Shown in pieces: positions 10,666-22,640 of a stretch of DNA of 64,000 nt. Within the stretch, counting starts at the first letter, position 1; each line of letters opens with the position of its first letter. This DNA is from Stromatinia cepivora (taxonomy: Eukaryota > Ascomycota > Leotiomycetes > Helotiales > Sclerotiniaceae). A model generated the notes under the pieces. That model was not told the DNA's origin and did no database searches. It worked only from the letters and a program-made list of their open reading frames with translations. A program made the translations under genes and the position numbers. The stretch spans positions 248,001 through 312,000 of the forward strand of contig RCTD01000033.1 of the NCBI GenBank assembly GCA_014898415.1. Direction: 5' to 3'.

Positions 10666-13600
10666 ATGGCTTTAACTTCTGTAAATTCAATTCTATCATT
10701 TCATATGGATTTTACTAACAAATTTAGTGGAAAACGTTCGATTTCTTCGAGGTCAGCCAAGTCAAACCGCCAGATGATGAGAGTAAATCTATCTTCGAGA
10801 ACAACGAAATTAGCTGCGTATGCTCCGGTTCCGAGAATCTCTTCGTTGGAAGTTATGATGGCATTGTGCGAATCTTGTCCTCGAATTTCAAGATTCTGCG
10901 AACATTCCAAGCACACGATATTGGGTCAATAACACATATGAAACAAGTGGAAGGCACATCTTTGCTGGTTACAATAGCTGTGGGTGGTACTCTATGGTGA
11001 CACGACATCGGGGACTGATGTATTCTAGGAAGATTTATCACACGAACCAGTTCTGAAAGTATGGGCATTGGACAAACCTGTGAAGAAGACTGGCCTACCG
11101 ACATGTCAATCGACCTTGGTAATTCAAAATAGACGGAAACAGTTTCCTGTCAGTTGCATATCTACGGATTCTGGATACTGGCTAATGCATACCAGATATC
11201 TGCGTTCACCGCAATGGACGATCTTTCACAATTGGCCGTTGGATTTGGGAATGGAGCAGTGACCGTTATAAGGGGAGATTTGATCCATGATAGGGGAGCT
11301 AAGCAAAGAACAGTACATGAATCCGAAGAACCGATTACTGGACTTGCATTTCGCGAAGAAGAACGACTCATTAATTTGTACGTCGCCACAACTTCACGAC
11401 TTGTGAAGCTTGTAATTTCAGGAAGAACTGGTCAATCAGCTAGACCTGTTGAAGATTCTGGATGTGGTGTGGGTTGTATGACGGTGGATAAAAAGAATAG
11501 TGATATATTGGTAGTTCGAGATGATGCTATCTATTACTATAGAGTCGACGGTCGAAATTCATGTTATGGTTACGATGGTTCGAAAAGCCTGGTAGCAGTT
11601 TATGGGGATTATGTTGCGATAGTCTCTCCCCCCGCTACATCAATTGCGACAAAATCTAGTACCCTTCGGCGATTTGGTGGGGCTCATGCAGATGATCTAT
11701 TCAACACGTCGACATTTACCTTATTGGATACTGATCTGAAATTTGTGGCCCACTCCGAATCATTAGTTTCACAAGTTAAAGACTTATTCATGATTTGGGG
11801 TGATTTATTTACATTGACACAAGATGGGAAGGTCAGTAGTCCTGGTCGATGTATTGATTGGAGCTGACAATATACTAGATACATCGTTATCATGAGAAAC
11901 CATTACAACAGAGACTTGAAACTCTGTATCAAAGGAATCTTTACGTTCACGCAATTAATTTGGCTCAAAAGGCTGGTATGAATTCCAAGCAGCAAAACAT
12001 GATTTTCCGAAAATCAGGAGACTTTTTATATCAAAAAGGAGACTATGATGGTGCTATGCAACAATATCTAAAGGCAATCGATAGCACCGAGCCATCACAA
12101 GTTATTCGAAAAGTATGTTGGTACCTATGGTTTTTATTAGGCTATGGCTAACACTCTTAGTACCTTGATACTCAACGCATCTACAATTTAATCGAATATC
12201 TTGAAGAGCTTCATGAACATCACAAAGCAACAGCTGATCATACCACTTTACTTTTGAACTGCTACGCTAAGCTAAAAGATATTGATAAATTGGAGAAGTT
12301 CATCAAATCTCCAGGCGATCTCAAATTTGACCTTGATACCGCTATTACAATGTGCAGACAAGGTGGTTACTATGAACAAGCCGCATACCTTGCAACCAAG
12401 CATGGTGAACATGAGTTAGTAGTGGATATATTAATAGAAGACTCGAAAAGATACCCAGAAGCTTTACAATATATATGGCGGTTGAATCCTGATTCTGTAA
12501 GGTCATTTCCGCCATGATTTGGAAAGCATGCTGACTTTTTGATAGGCCTATCCAATTCTTATGAAATATGCTAGAGTTCTTTTGGGACATTGTCCAAAGG
12601 ATACAACACAGATATTCATTGACTACTATACAGGACACTACAGGCCAATGAAAGACGTCGTTATTACCTCGGAAGCACCAGTACAACATGCTGGGTATGC
12701 TGCTGGTGCCGCGGGTGCCGCGGTCAATGCTGTTGCAAATATGAGGGATTTGATCCCACTTCCTTTTATGAATACATCGACCATTACTTCGCCCGCAACA
12801 ATAGGCAATGTTAATTCTACACCAGCCGATGGTCAGGTGATTGAAGACCTCGAACCACCACCACCAGCTTACAGTCCGCCACAACCAAGGACTGCCTTCT
12901 CTTCTTTCGTGGATCATCCCGAGGAATTTATTGTATTCTTAGAGGCATGTCTTAAAGATCCGGGTTTGAAGGAACGTGATAAGATTGACCTTTACACAAC
13001 TCTATTTGAGATGTACCTCCATAAATCAAATCAAAAGAATGGACGCAATCGAGAAGAATGGGAAAGTAAAGCAAAGAAACTTATTGAGGGTGAAGATATC
13101 CCGATTGACATTTCGAATGTACTTTTACTTTCCCATCTCTCCGATTTCAAGGATGGTACTACACTCGTCCGTGAACAAGCTGGTTTACGTTTCGATATCT
13201 TTCGATCATACACTGCTGCAAAAGACACTGCTGGTGCAATTAAAGCTTTACGCAAGTATGGTCCTGAAGAGCCACAATTATATCCAACAGCCCTAGCATA
13301 TTTTACATCAGATCCAAGAATTCTGGAAGAAGCAGGAGATGAATTGGATGCAGTATTAGAAAAGATTGATACTGATAGACTCATGGCTCCGCTACAAGTG
13401 ATTCAAACACTCAGCACTAATGCTGTAGCTACTATGGGTATGATAAAAACCTACCTCCAACAAACAATTCAACGCGAACGCAAGGAAATTGCCACCAACC
13501 GTCGCGTCATCAATTCTTATCGTACAGATACTCAAACTAAACGACAAGAAATCACCGAACTCTCCTCCAAACCTCAAACCTTTAACGCAACTCGCTGTTC

Positions 13601-13880
13601 ATTTTGTGGCATGCAATTAGATCTTCCCACCGTTCATTTCTTGTGTAAACACAGTTTCCATCAAAGATGTCTAAAGAATGATGATGAAGGCAATGTGGAA
13701 GGAGATTGTCCAACGTGTAAAAAGGAAAATGATACAATTAAGGCGATTAGGAGAGGCCAAGATGAGACGGCTGAAAGACATGATTTGTTTTTGGATATGC
13801 TGGGGAGGAGTAGGGATAAATTTGGGACGGTGGCGGAGTTTTTTGGGAGGGGTGTTATGGAGGTTCCGGGGGTGGAATGA
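10666..13880 (+). CDS. VPS11: VPS11/PEP5, CORVET/HOPS core subunit
   Basis: Seven exons (10666-10680, 10728-10979, 11029-11148, 11196-11831, 11879-12112, 12161-12496, 12546-13880) join in frame to 975 aa, the normal size. All six introns are 47-49 nt with GT...AG ends. The start is the tiny 5-codon exon MALTS, which splices onto WKTFDFFEVSQVK. The N-terminal half is a beta-propeller (for example FVGSYDGIVRIL, AVGFGNGAVTVIRG). The middle is alpha-solenoid with the clathrin-repeat-like stretch around YDGAMQQYLKAI. The C-terminus is a RING of about residues 882-922 (C-x2-C, CKHSFHQRC, C-x2-C). Vps11 is a shared core subunit of the CORVET and HOPS tethering complexes and acts in endosome and vacuole fusion. 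A proline-rich insertion (EPPPPAYSPPQP) sits in exon 7. Confidence 0.95.
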
Positions 13881-14713
13881 GTGGACGGGGAAGAAATGCT
13901 GTGGTAAGATAAAATAGGTTAGGTTGATATTAATATGAGGGAATTGAAAATATTTCTTGTGTGTCTCAATATTTCGCGTCCAGTATGGTGGTAATTCTAC
14001 CTGTCATTTTAAGCCCCTCGAGTGTCAAGGTAGTACCGATACTTGACTTTTGGTTTCTAGTTCCATTACGTCCAAGCTATACACTAACGGCCCTAAACCC
14101 ACAAGTATGGCCTTTGAGGTAGACCTGGCACTTAAGTATTAGCGTTAATTGAATGGACTCAACCTCCTTAAATACCATTTGTCTTGAGTCTTAAGTCTTA
14201 ACTCTCCTCATCAATATCAATATCAATATCAATATTACATTACATTGCTTTTTGTTGCATTATCTGATTTCAGCCACAGGTCTTTAGAGGCTTGAGACTC
14301 GGGGATCTTAAATGATGACGATAGTGTGGATCTTATATGAATATGATGAATTTTGCTTGAGTAGTTTTAGTGAGGTGTTGAAGTGTTGAGCTTTTTATTC
14401 GGTAAAAGATTTGGGGTTGGAGTTGGAGAGAAAGGATGGGGGGGGGGGGGGGGGGGGGGTTGGAGAATGGGGGGTGGATGGGTTTGTGTGATGGATGGAA
14501 TCTATGGATGGATGGATAGATGGAGGGTAGGTAGGTAGAATAAATGGGTAGGTGTATGGTTACGATATGAATACTATTTTTCTTATTCTTATTCTTTTTT
14601 TTTATTAGTTTGGTTGGTTACTATATATTTGTCAGGTGAAGAAAAATGAAATAAGATGGTATAAGAATTTCTAATAAGTTTATTAAATCACTTAATAATA
14701 TTAACCGAACCGA
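13881..14713. other. Gene-poor stretch after VPS11
   Basis: No gene seen. It contains an (ATCAAT)n microsatellite near 14208-14235, a 22-G homopolymer at 14438-14459 and several GGATGG-type purine-rich repeats up to about 14540. From about 14640 the base composition turns strongly AT-rich. Confidence 0.5.
14438..14459 (+). repeat. 22-nt poly-G tract
   Basis: An uninterrupted run of 22 G residues, followed within 10 nt by a run of six G and further GG blocks. Such a run is rare in fungal DNA and may be variable in length or mis-sized in assembly. Confidence 0.85.
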
Positions 14714-15170
14714 TGGTTATATGATCACGTGATATATTAATAATATAATTTAATTTTATTAAATTTTATTATTATATGAAATTTCGATCATATATCATAT
14801 TAGAATGATTTATAATGGAATAGAATGTGATGGAAGCATATAGAACTTTCTTATTTCTAAAATTAAATATTATTGGTTATTATTTCATTTCATTATATAA
14901 AATGATTCTATAAGATTCGATTTAAATCGATCTTATTTATAATCATAGAATACTATAGAATTTCATAGAATCCTATCAAATATTATAAATAAGAAGATTT
15001 TCTTCAAAGAATTCTTCTGAAAAACAAGCAAAATAAATTCAATATTCAATACACTTATATTTTGACTTCAATCTTTATATATTCGATCACCCTTTAAGCT
15101 ATATAACTAAGTCTTCCACTATAATAATAGCGAATAATATTATTATTATATTATTCATTATTATTAACCA
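14714..15170. mobile_element. Possible solo LTR, AT-rich
   Basis: A sharply AT-rich block begins TGGTTA and ends TAACCA, the short inverted ends expected of an LTR. A palindromic ATGATCACGTGAT lies near the left end. I do not find a matching 5-bp target duplication, so the boundaries are uncertain. It could instead be a RIP-mutated fragment of another element. Confidence 0.3.
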
Positions 15171-16620
15171 ATCAACCTCCTCCAAGAGATGGGAAGGAAA
15201 GGAATGTTTTTAGAGGTGGAAGAGGAGTTAGGAAGAAGCTAAAAGTTGAAGGGGAGTTGGGGTTGTTTGAGTTTTCGGTTTGGTTAGTTGATTTTAGTAT
15301 GTGGTTTAGGGTGTAGGAAGGGGATTAGTTGTATATGTTGCATATCTGGATAAGAGATAAGGAAATTCATGCTTAGAATCAATGAATATGATGAAGAGAT
15401 ATAATGATTTAGATATGATGTTTAAATAAGAGAATTTTGGAGGTTCATTGTGTAGTATTCCTGGGAGTTTGTGGATGCGGTATTTGGATTTATTTATTAT
15501 TTTGGTATATTTGACAACTTGGTAGTTTTTATATGGAGATATCTCGAAGAATGGAGATAAATGTAGGAGATCATATTTTATATATCTTTCCCTTTGCCTT
15601 GATCTATAGTTGACTGTTTGATTTACCGGCCTCCGATTGAAAGGTTTATATATAGAACTCATTCATACAACCAATCACATATCTATCCATCTCATCCAAC
15701 CCCGAAATATAATTTCACAACAACTTACATATATATAATTCATCCCGGTAAAATCTCATTCATTTCATCCATATCTTTATTTTAATCGAATGCAAAATTT
15801 CATCACCTACTAATCTCAAATTCAGCAAAGTGGAGATCTTTTACTCCCTGTCTTCTATGATGAAATGACTCGCTTAATTATACTTTTTGAGTTTTTCGTA
15901 CTACTTGAGTAGAGTGTATTTGGAGAGTAAGAAGTTTAGTTGCGTATTAGTAGGTATATTAGTACAAGGCTTGAGTTTGAAATGATGGTTTTAGAAATGG
16001 GATTGATTTGATATTTTTTTATATTCTTATAATTTAAACTGTTTGGATGGTTTAGTCGTGTTTGGGATGACTTTCTTATATATGTTTATTTTTGAAAAAT
16101 ACGGTAATATATTTCTAATCCACCGAGTACTCGAGTTATCATGATATTTCACAATTAAACTATTCAATATATTTAGGTATAAGTAAATAATAGTACGATC
16201 TATGGATGATGTCAAGTTTCGATAACTTCGCCTCTTTTTCACCATGTGGAGCCCTGGTGTTTTTACCCAGACTTCAATAGCTTCCATACCATCTATACCA
16301 AAATTCAATCGCTCATTTTATACAATTATTGTATAGTCCTTTCACACTTGTCAGGATTAGGTTAGAGATTGTTCATGGTTATGCTAAAGCCCACGGGTGT
16401 GGTAGAGTGGTGATAATGATGAGGATGAGAATGGAGATGAGTTGGACATGCCAGCAACGGAATACTTTAAGTAAGGTTTGCTCGATGCTATGGTTCTGAA
16501 TCGTTTACTTGGTGCCTATTGCCGCCGTTACTTGATCTAAAACTCCACTTTAAGTCTTCCTTCAACGCATCTTTATATTCCCTGCCGAACTTGCGGAATT
16601 ACTGTTGACGCCGACAAAAA
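15171..16620. other. Intergenic, no gene seen
   Basis: AT-rich non-coding sequence between the possible solo LTR and the repeat array. The minus-strand frames at 15306-15662 and 16027-16308 are low-complexity, without family features, and I do not accept them. Confidence 0.45.
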
Positions 16621-17220
16621 CATGAGTAGATATATCCTGTAAATAGAAAATATGGATATGCAACATAACTCATCCAAGCTCTCTGCATCGCAGATTTAAA
16701 ACCCCGGCTTAGGAAGGTTATTCATAGCTTCTGGAACTAGAAAAACGGGTGTATTTCCTCGCCATCATGCGGCTCATGGATTTTGAAGTTTGAGTTCAAA
16801 CTTGTAGGAATATTGTCAGTAATTTGGAATCATAGATGTGCAATAAAAATTTACTCAAGCGATCTTAATGGTAGGAACCGAAAGTGGTTCTAGAACCTAT
16901 CGAAAATTACTGACACCAATAATTGACAGCTTTTTTGCTAATGCGTGGCGAATAGATGGAGGTTGGATCTTGTAAGGATGAAGCCTGTGATATGGAATGA
17001 CAGATGTGCAACATAGCTCATTGAAGGACTCTGAATGGTGGGAATCGAATGGCTACTCCAGTACTTGTTAGTAGCAGCCGAAATAGGAATATTAGAATAC
17101 TTTATCTCTAGCTGTACGGCTCATCAGTTCAGACTTCAAATTTCGAATCTGTAGGGATAATGTTTGTAATATGAAATCACAGATGGGCAACATGAGCTTT
17201 TCCGGGGATTCTGGTTCGTA
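16621..17220 (+). repeat. Array subfamily 1 (cores 1-4)
   Basis: Four units in which the core tends to read AGATGTGCAAC rather than AGATATGCAAC, often after a GGAATCA-like triplet of bases. Spacing is 168-180 bp. This is the left edge of the array, and the first unit is the most diverged. Confidence 0.6.
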
Positions 17221-17280
17221 GGCTTCCTGGTAGGTGTAGAGCTAGGAAGACCGGCATTTCTGCCGCGTCATGTGGCTCAT

Positions 17281-18310
17281 AAATCATCAACCGTCAAGTG
17301 CATTCCAAAAACAGAAAGAAAACTGAGTAGATGTGCAACATACGCTTTTTGGAGATTCTGAGTGGTGGATTTGAAAGGACAGCTAGGGATAGCTTTTACA
17401 GCTAACAAAAGTTAGAAAGACTTGAGCACTTTCTCCGGCATTATATTTGATAAATTAGTTAATCAAAAAAAAAGGAAAAATACTCAATTAGATATGCAAC
17501 ATACACTTTGGAGATACTCTGATTCGTAGATTTTTTGATAGTTATAGAAACTAGAAGAACCGGAACATATTCTCCCACATTCGCGACTCAAAGGATACTC
17601 AATAGTCCAAGATGCATTCCAGAAACAGAAATAATACTCCGTAGATATGCAACACAAACTTTTAAAAGATCCTGAATGGTTGATTTGGGACAAGCCGGCT
17701 CAGGAAATTCATTCGTAGTTGGCGAACTAGGAAAGCCGGAACATATTCTCTCGCATTCTGCGGCTCATAAATTGTCCATTTTTTAAGATGTGCCCATAGA
17801 CAGCAAAAATATTCGAGTAGATGTGCAATACAAATCTTCTCAAGAACTCTGAATGGTAGAGTTCCAGGTAGCCGTCGAACCGGGGCATTTTCTCCAGTAG
17901 TGTTTGCCTGGTAATCAAATGAATTATCAGCATGCATTCTACAAACAGAAAAAATACCTGAGTAGATATGCAACGCAAATCCTTTAAGTGTACGGTAGAA
18001 ATTTGGAAAATCCATCCCGGAATAGTTATTCATAGCTGCTGTGACTAATAAATCAGGCTGTTCTATTTTAGGTCAAGCATCTCATAGATTTTGCTCACTT
18101 GGATAGAAAACTTAGTTATGAAACACAAATATTTTCAAGGACTCTGAATGGTAGAAACCAAAAAATTATTCCACTACTTATTGGTAGCATCCAACTAAGA
18201 AAATAGTAGCACCTGCCCCTTCATGCAGCTCGAAAATGTTCATTTGTTAATGTATTCTACAAACAGGAATAATACTCGAGTAGATATGCAACAAGTCTTC
18301 ATTCAAGGAC
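17281..18310 (+). repeat. Array subfamily 2 (cores 5-11)
   Basis: Seven units in which the sequence before the core is CATTCYAMAAACAG followed by AATACTCGAG, instead of the CCTGTAAT box seen elsewhere. Spacing is shorter, 145-176 bp. The minus-strand open frames at 17484-17693 and 17662-18033 span parts of two or three units but use the core in different frames. Confidence 0.6.
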
Positions 18311-18439
18311 TCTGACTAGTCAACCTTTGTTAATGGGCTCAAAAAAGCAAAGGGTTATGGATTTTTTTAGTTTTAGAGATAGAGATGATTTCCACTCTGC
18401 TCAGAAACCTTATTTGTAAATGCCGGAGCTAGGGAACCG

Positions 18440-20990
18440 GATCATCAACCGGATAATTTTGATCCTCCAGCCCCGATCGCAGAATCTTTACTTGCAAGGA
18501 TGTGGCTTGCAATGTGGAATTGTAGACATGCAACATAAGCCTTCCCGAGTCTTTGAATGGCTGGTTTCCAAAGGCGGGCGAGAAGAGGGCTCATGGTAGC
18601 TGGGTTTAAGAAACCGGACCATCAATCGGATCATCAGGCGGATGATTTTGATCTCCTAACCCTCTCACAGAAGTCTTCACTTGTAAGGATGTGGCTTGTA
18701 ATGTTGGAATGTAGACAAGCAACATTATTCATTTAGAGGCTTTGAGTGGCTGATTTCAACGGGCTGATCATCGCTGTTGGAGTTAAAGAACTGTAGTATG
18801 AAGTAGATCTTCTGATTTTGAACTATTGTACTCCAGTTGTCGCAAAGTTGGGGCTTGTGAGGGTGAAGCTTGTAAAATGGAATTGTAGACGTGCAACAAA
18901 CGTATTTTGAAGCAAATGAGTGGCCGATTTCCAAAGGCCAGTTCGAGATTAACTCGTGGATATTGGAGCTAGAGAAATATAGGATGAAGCGGATGCTCTA
19001 TTTTGTGGCCCATTGCACTTCAATTGCCTGTGAAGTTGGAGCTTGTAAGGGTGAGGCTTGTAAAATGCAATTGTAGATATGCAACAAAAGTATTCTAGAA
19101 ATTGTGAATGGTTGAATCCTAGGGGCCGGTGGGATACTATTCTGTGGCTACTAGAACTAAGGAGTTTGATGTAGAACCGGATTATGAAGAGGATGAAAGA
19201 CCGGATGTCCAAACCTGAACTTATGGCACATTCATTGTAATCTTGTAAGGATCAAGGCTTGTAATGTTGGAATATAGATATGCAACATTAATCATTTTGA
19301 ATACAATGAGTGGTTGAATTCAAAGGACAGTGAGATTTTAGTTCATGGATATCTATCAGAGCTAAGGAACAGTACCATGGACAGGACTATTATTCTTCAA
19401 CTGTTGGCTCATATCTCGCACACCTGTCAGGATACATCTTCTAATACATGAATTCAGATATGCAACAAAGTCATTTGATGATTGTGAATGCTTGACTTTT
19501 AAATGCCGGTGATATACTAGTTCATAGCTACCAGAACTCAGGGTTGGGCATCGGGTGGAAACTGAAGAATGATCACCCTGTTATGTTTTATAAGGTAAGA
19601 TAAATACTTTATAAAATATCGAAAAATACAAATGTATCCGCCGAATATCGCATATGAAATATATATGAGATTCAAATTCTTAAGTATTAGAAAATGAATA
19701 TATATATATAATTCATTATGTAATATAAAATCAGATAAATCAAATAAAATGATCCTAGATATGTAATCATCTAGTTATTCTGATTTTCTTTTATGATTTA
19801 GGATAATCATACTTTTAAACGATAATATAGAACGATCGCATAATATATAGCTAAGGATAAACCCGTATTACCCACAGGTTTTATAGAGTAACCACCCTAC
19901 TATATCTCACAGGGTAAAGTAAATACCCTGTAATAATCAAATACCCCGGGTAGGGTACAGATGCCCAGCCCTGCCAGAAATAAGGAACGGGGTTATGAAC
20001 CGGGCATCCGCTTCTGAGGTTATGGCTCATATATTGAAATATTGCTGGGACGGAGCCTGTGAAACAAGAATGTAGATATGCAACATAAATCATTTGAAGA
20101 CTTTGAATGGTTGAAATCCAAAGACAGGTCAGAAGCCGTTGAATGGCTAATTGGAGCTAGAGAACTGTAGTATAGATCGGATCCTCCAACTTCTGAACTT
20201 ATGGCTCATATACTTAAACTTGTCAGGATACAGCTTGTAACACAGAATTTTAGATATACAACATAAGTCTTTTGGAAGACTGTGAATGGTTGATTTCTAA
20301 GGGAGATAAGATATTAGTTTATGGTGACTAAAGCTCAGAAGCCTAATGATGAACCGGAATATTTGTTCTTTAGTTGTTGGTTTATGAATAGCAAACTTGT
20401 CAGGATACAGCCTGTAATGTTAAACTTTAGATATGCAACATAACTCTTCTAGAGTCCCTGAATGGTTGGATTTTAAAGGCTGGCGAGATCCTAACTCATG
20501 GCTCCTGGAGCTAGGGCACCGAATCATGAACCTTCTTCAACTTTTAGATCATAATTAGCAAGCTTGTCAGGATACAGCCTGCAATATAAAAATATAGATA
20601 TGCAACAGAAGTCTTTCCAAAACTCTGAGTGACTGAAGTTGGAGGCCGGTGGGAATACTTGTTCATGACTACTAGGGCTAAGGAACGGATCATCAACCGG
20701 AATATTTGTTCTTCCACAGCTGGCTCATAAATTGAGGGTCTTTCAGGATACACCCGGTAATATGAAAATTCAGATATGCAACGTAGATTTTTCAGGACTC
20801 TGACTGGTTGCTTTTCAAACTTGGTTCGAAATAATTGTTCGCAGCTGCGGGAGCTCAGAAATCGGGCCATCTCTTCCTCAATTGTGGTTGAAGAGCAAGA
20901 GGCTTGTCAGGATATGCCTGGTAATATGAAAATTCAGATATGCAACAAAAATTTTCTAGAGCCATTGAGTTACCAACTAATCTTCTTAGA
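18440..20990 (+). repeat. Array subfamily 3 (cores 12-23)
   Basis: Twelve units, the best conserved part. Cores 12-16 follow CTTGTAAGGATGTGG-like boxes, and cores 17-23 follow CTTGTCAGGATACAG and CCTGTAAT. Spacing is 164-201 bp. A 435-bp hAT-like element is inserted between cores 17 and 18. Removing it and one 8-bp duplication returns the spacing there to about 175 bp. Confidence 0.65.
19539..19973. mobile_element. Non-autonomous hAT-like element (435 bp)
   Basis: The left end is CAGGGTTGGGCATC and the right end is its inverted match, GATGCCCAGCCCTG, a 14-bp terminal inverted repeat with one mismatch. The flanks CCAGAACT (19531-19538) and CCAGAAAT (19974-19981) form an 8-bp target duplication with one difference. 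An 8-bp duplication and CAGGG ends are hallmarks of hAT elements. The AT-rich interior has no transposase, so it is a MITE. It lies inside a unit of the repeat array. Confidence 0.82.
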
Positions 20991-21059
20991 ATAATAGACT
21001 CTTAAAGGCCGTCACTACAGTAGCTACGGGCATCAAGTTATCGAAAACCTTCTAGTATT

Positions 21060-22640
21060 AATGAACCCCATATATTTTCATCTTGCAGGGATGAAGTTTA
21101 CAATATATGATTTAAATACGTCTAAGGATATTCAAGAATTTGTAGACAAATTGGAAGTTAAAGATATATTTAGTTCAAGAGCTCAGCTCGTTTGAATCGC
21201 AGTCTAGTTTATTAGGGATTTATATCATCCTTACAGACAATTCAACTTTCTAATAAATTTGAGCTTTATTCTTTAATTCAAAGTATCTAATCCATTCTAC
21301 AGTCCGAATTATTGGACACACTATCAAAGTCTACAAATATCCGATTACTTTTCCTCAAGGATAAAATACCACAACTATAAAAATTAAATCACTAGATCCA
21401 TCCAACTATTAGAAATACCAGATACTTCTCACTTGTAGGGATGCATCCTGCAATAAAAAATATGTAGATATGCAACATAAGTCTCCAAAGCCTGTGAATA
21501 GCCGAGTACTTTTCCCAAGGATAGATTTCTGTAGAGTACAATACGATAACCACCACAAATCACCAGATCCATCCAACTTTTAGAAATACCAAATATTACT
21601 ATTTGTAGGGATGCATCCTGCAATATGAAAATTTAGATATGCAACATAACTTATGCTGCGTGAGCCTTCAAAGCTGTGAACGGTATGGCCGACTACTTTC
21701 CCCCAAGGATAGAGTTCTATAGGCTAGGCTACAATAACTAATCCATCCAAGTATCAAAAATACCCAACTATTTCTCATTTGTAGGGATAAATCCTGTAAT
21801 AAAAAATTGTAGATATACAGTACCCCTCTACTTATACTAGTCGATACTTAATTTTACACCAAAAATAGCCAAAATATATAGTTTTCACTTAAATATTTTG
21901 ATACAATTAAAAATTCAATAATCAAACCCTCCTATAATATTATACATTTTTATAAAATGATTATATATAATAAATTTCAAAAAAATTAAAAAATTATTCA
22001 TAGAATAATAATAATTTAAAATTGAAACTTTCATTTTTCTTGATTTTCTCTATAAAAATTACTTTAAATTTCTTTCATTAATTTTCTATCTTATTATATA
22101 ATCTAGAAAAATTATAAAAATAAATTTCAAAATTTCAATTATTATTTTAGATCGGGATGTTTGAGATTTTGAATTTGAAAGATCTTTTTATTATTTTTGA
22201 AAATATCATTATTTGTTAAAGTAGATGAGTTTTGGTGTAAAAAGACCTTTCGGCTAATATAAGTGGTCTAGTACTGTACAACCAAAACTTCCTAGAGCCC
22301 TTAAATCACCAATTAATTTTCTCCCAATAACAGGCTTTCAAATCCTACTCGTTCACTAGCTACAAGAACCAATTCACCGGATTCCTTTGACTATTAACCA
22401 TGCCCCTTCACTTGTAAGGATACAGCTCGTAATATGAAAATGTAGAAATGAAACAAAAATACAGATTTGCAAAGCCGATTCGACACTTCTGTATAAGTTC
22501 CCGAACTAGCACACCGGATCTATTATATTCCTAAGCGAGGATCAAATTATGAGGCAAAAGGACACTTGTAGGCATGCACCCTGTACGAGGAAAATGTAGA
22601 TGTGCAACATATCTCCCTCCAGAGATCATGATCGGCGATT
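21060..22640 (+). repeat. Array subfamily 4 (cores 24-29)
   Basis: Units carry CTTGTAGGGATGCATCCTG before the core. The interval from core 23 to the clear core at 21467 is 530 bp, close to three units. One weak copy near 21113 and one unrecognisable copy near 21290 are therefore likely. Core 27 is split by a 459-bp mariner-like element. The array fades out after core 29 near 22640. Confidence 0.6.
21818..22276. mobile_element. Mariner-like MITE (459 bp)
   Basis: Imperfect terminal inverted repeats of about 47 bp (21818-21864 and 22230-22276) start CAGTAC and end in TTTTACACCAAAA. The element is flanked by TA on both sides (21816-21817, 22277-22278), the Tc1/mariner target duplication. The interior is very AT-rich with no transposase. 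Deleting the element and one TA restores a normal array unit, which shows both the exact ends and that the array is older than the insertion. Confidence 0.85.

Larger units (their letters stand above)
16621..22640 (+). repeat. Long array of diverged units, about 175-bp spacing
   Basis: About 29 copies of a core close to GTAGATATGCAACATAA recur in the same orientation. Core starts are near 16655, 16835, 17003, 17182, 17330, 17491, 17644, 17820, 17965, 18115, 18283, 18525, 18714, 18888, 19076, 19277, 19457, 20075, 20253, 20430, 20597, 20773, 20937, 21113 (weak), 21467, 21636, 21812, 22445 and 22599. After removing two inserted transposons the spacing is mostly 145-200 bp. Most units also carry CTTGT-x-AGGAT and CCTGTAAT-like boxes before the core, and a GAATGGTTGA-like box about 25 nt after it. 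Many then continue with GGCCGGTGAGATA- and ACCGGATCATCAACCGG-like pieces. Base composition is ordinary, unlike the AT-rich transposon block. The core is read in different frames in neighbouring units, so a repeat protein is unlikely. I do not recognise the family. Confidence 0.85.

Noticed and set aside
17484..19212. Several minus-strand open frames (17484-17693, 17662-18033, 18725-18934, 18949-19212) with repeated CCIST/HIYSGIF-like words
   Set aside because: They are the array core read backwards, in different frames in different units. No frame is kept from unit to unit, so protein coding is unlikely.
16621..22640. CRISPR-like reading of the repeat array
   Set aside because: The genome is eukaryotic, the units are diverged over their whole length, and there are no short identical repeats with unique spacers.
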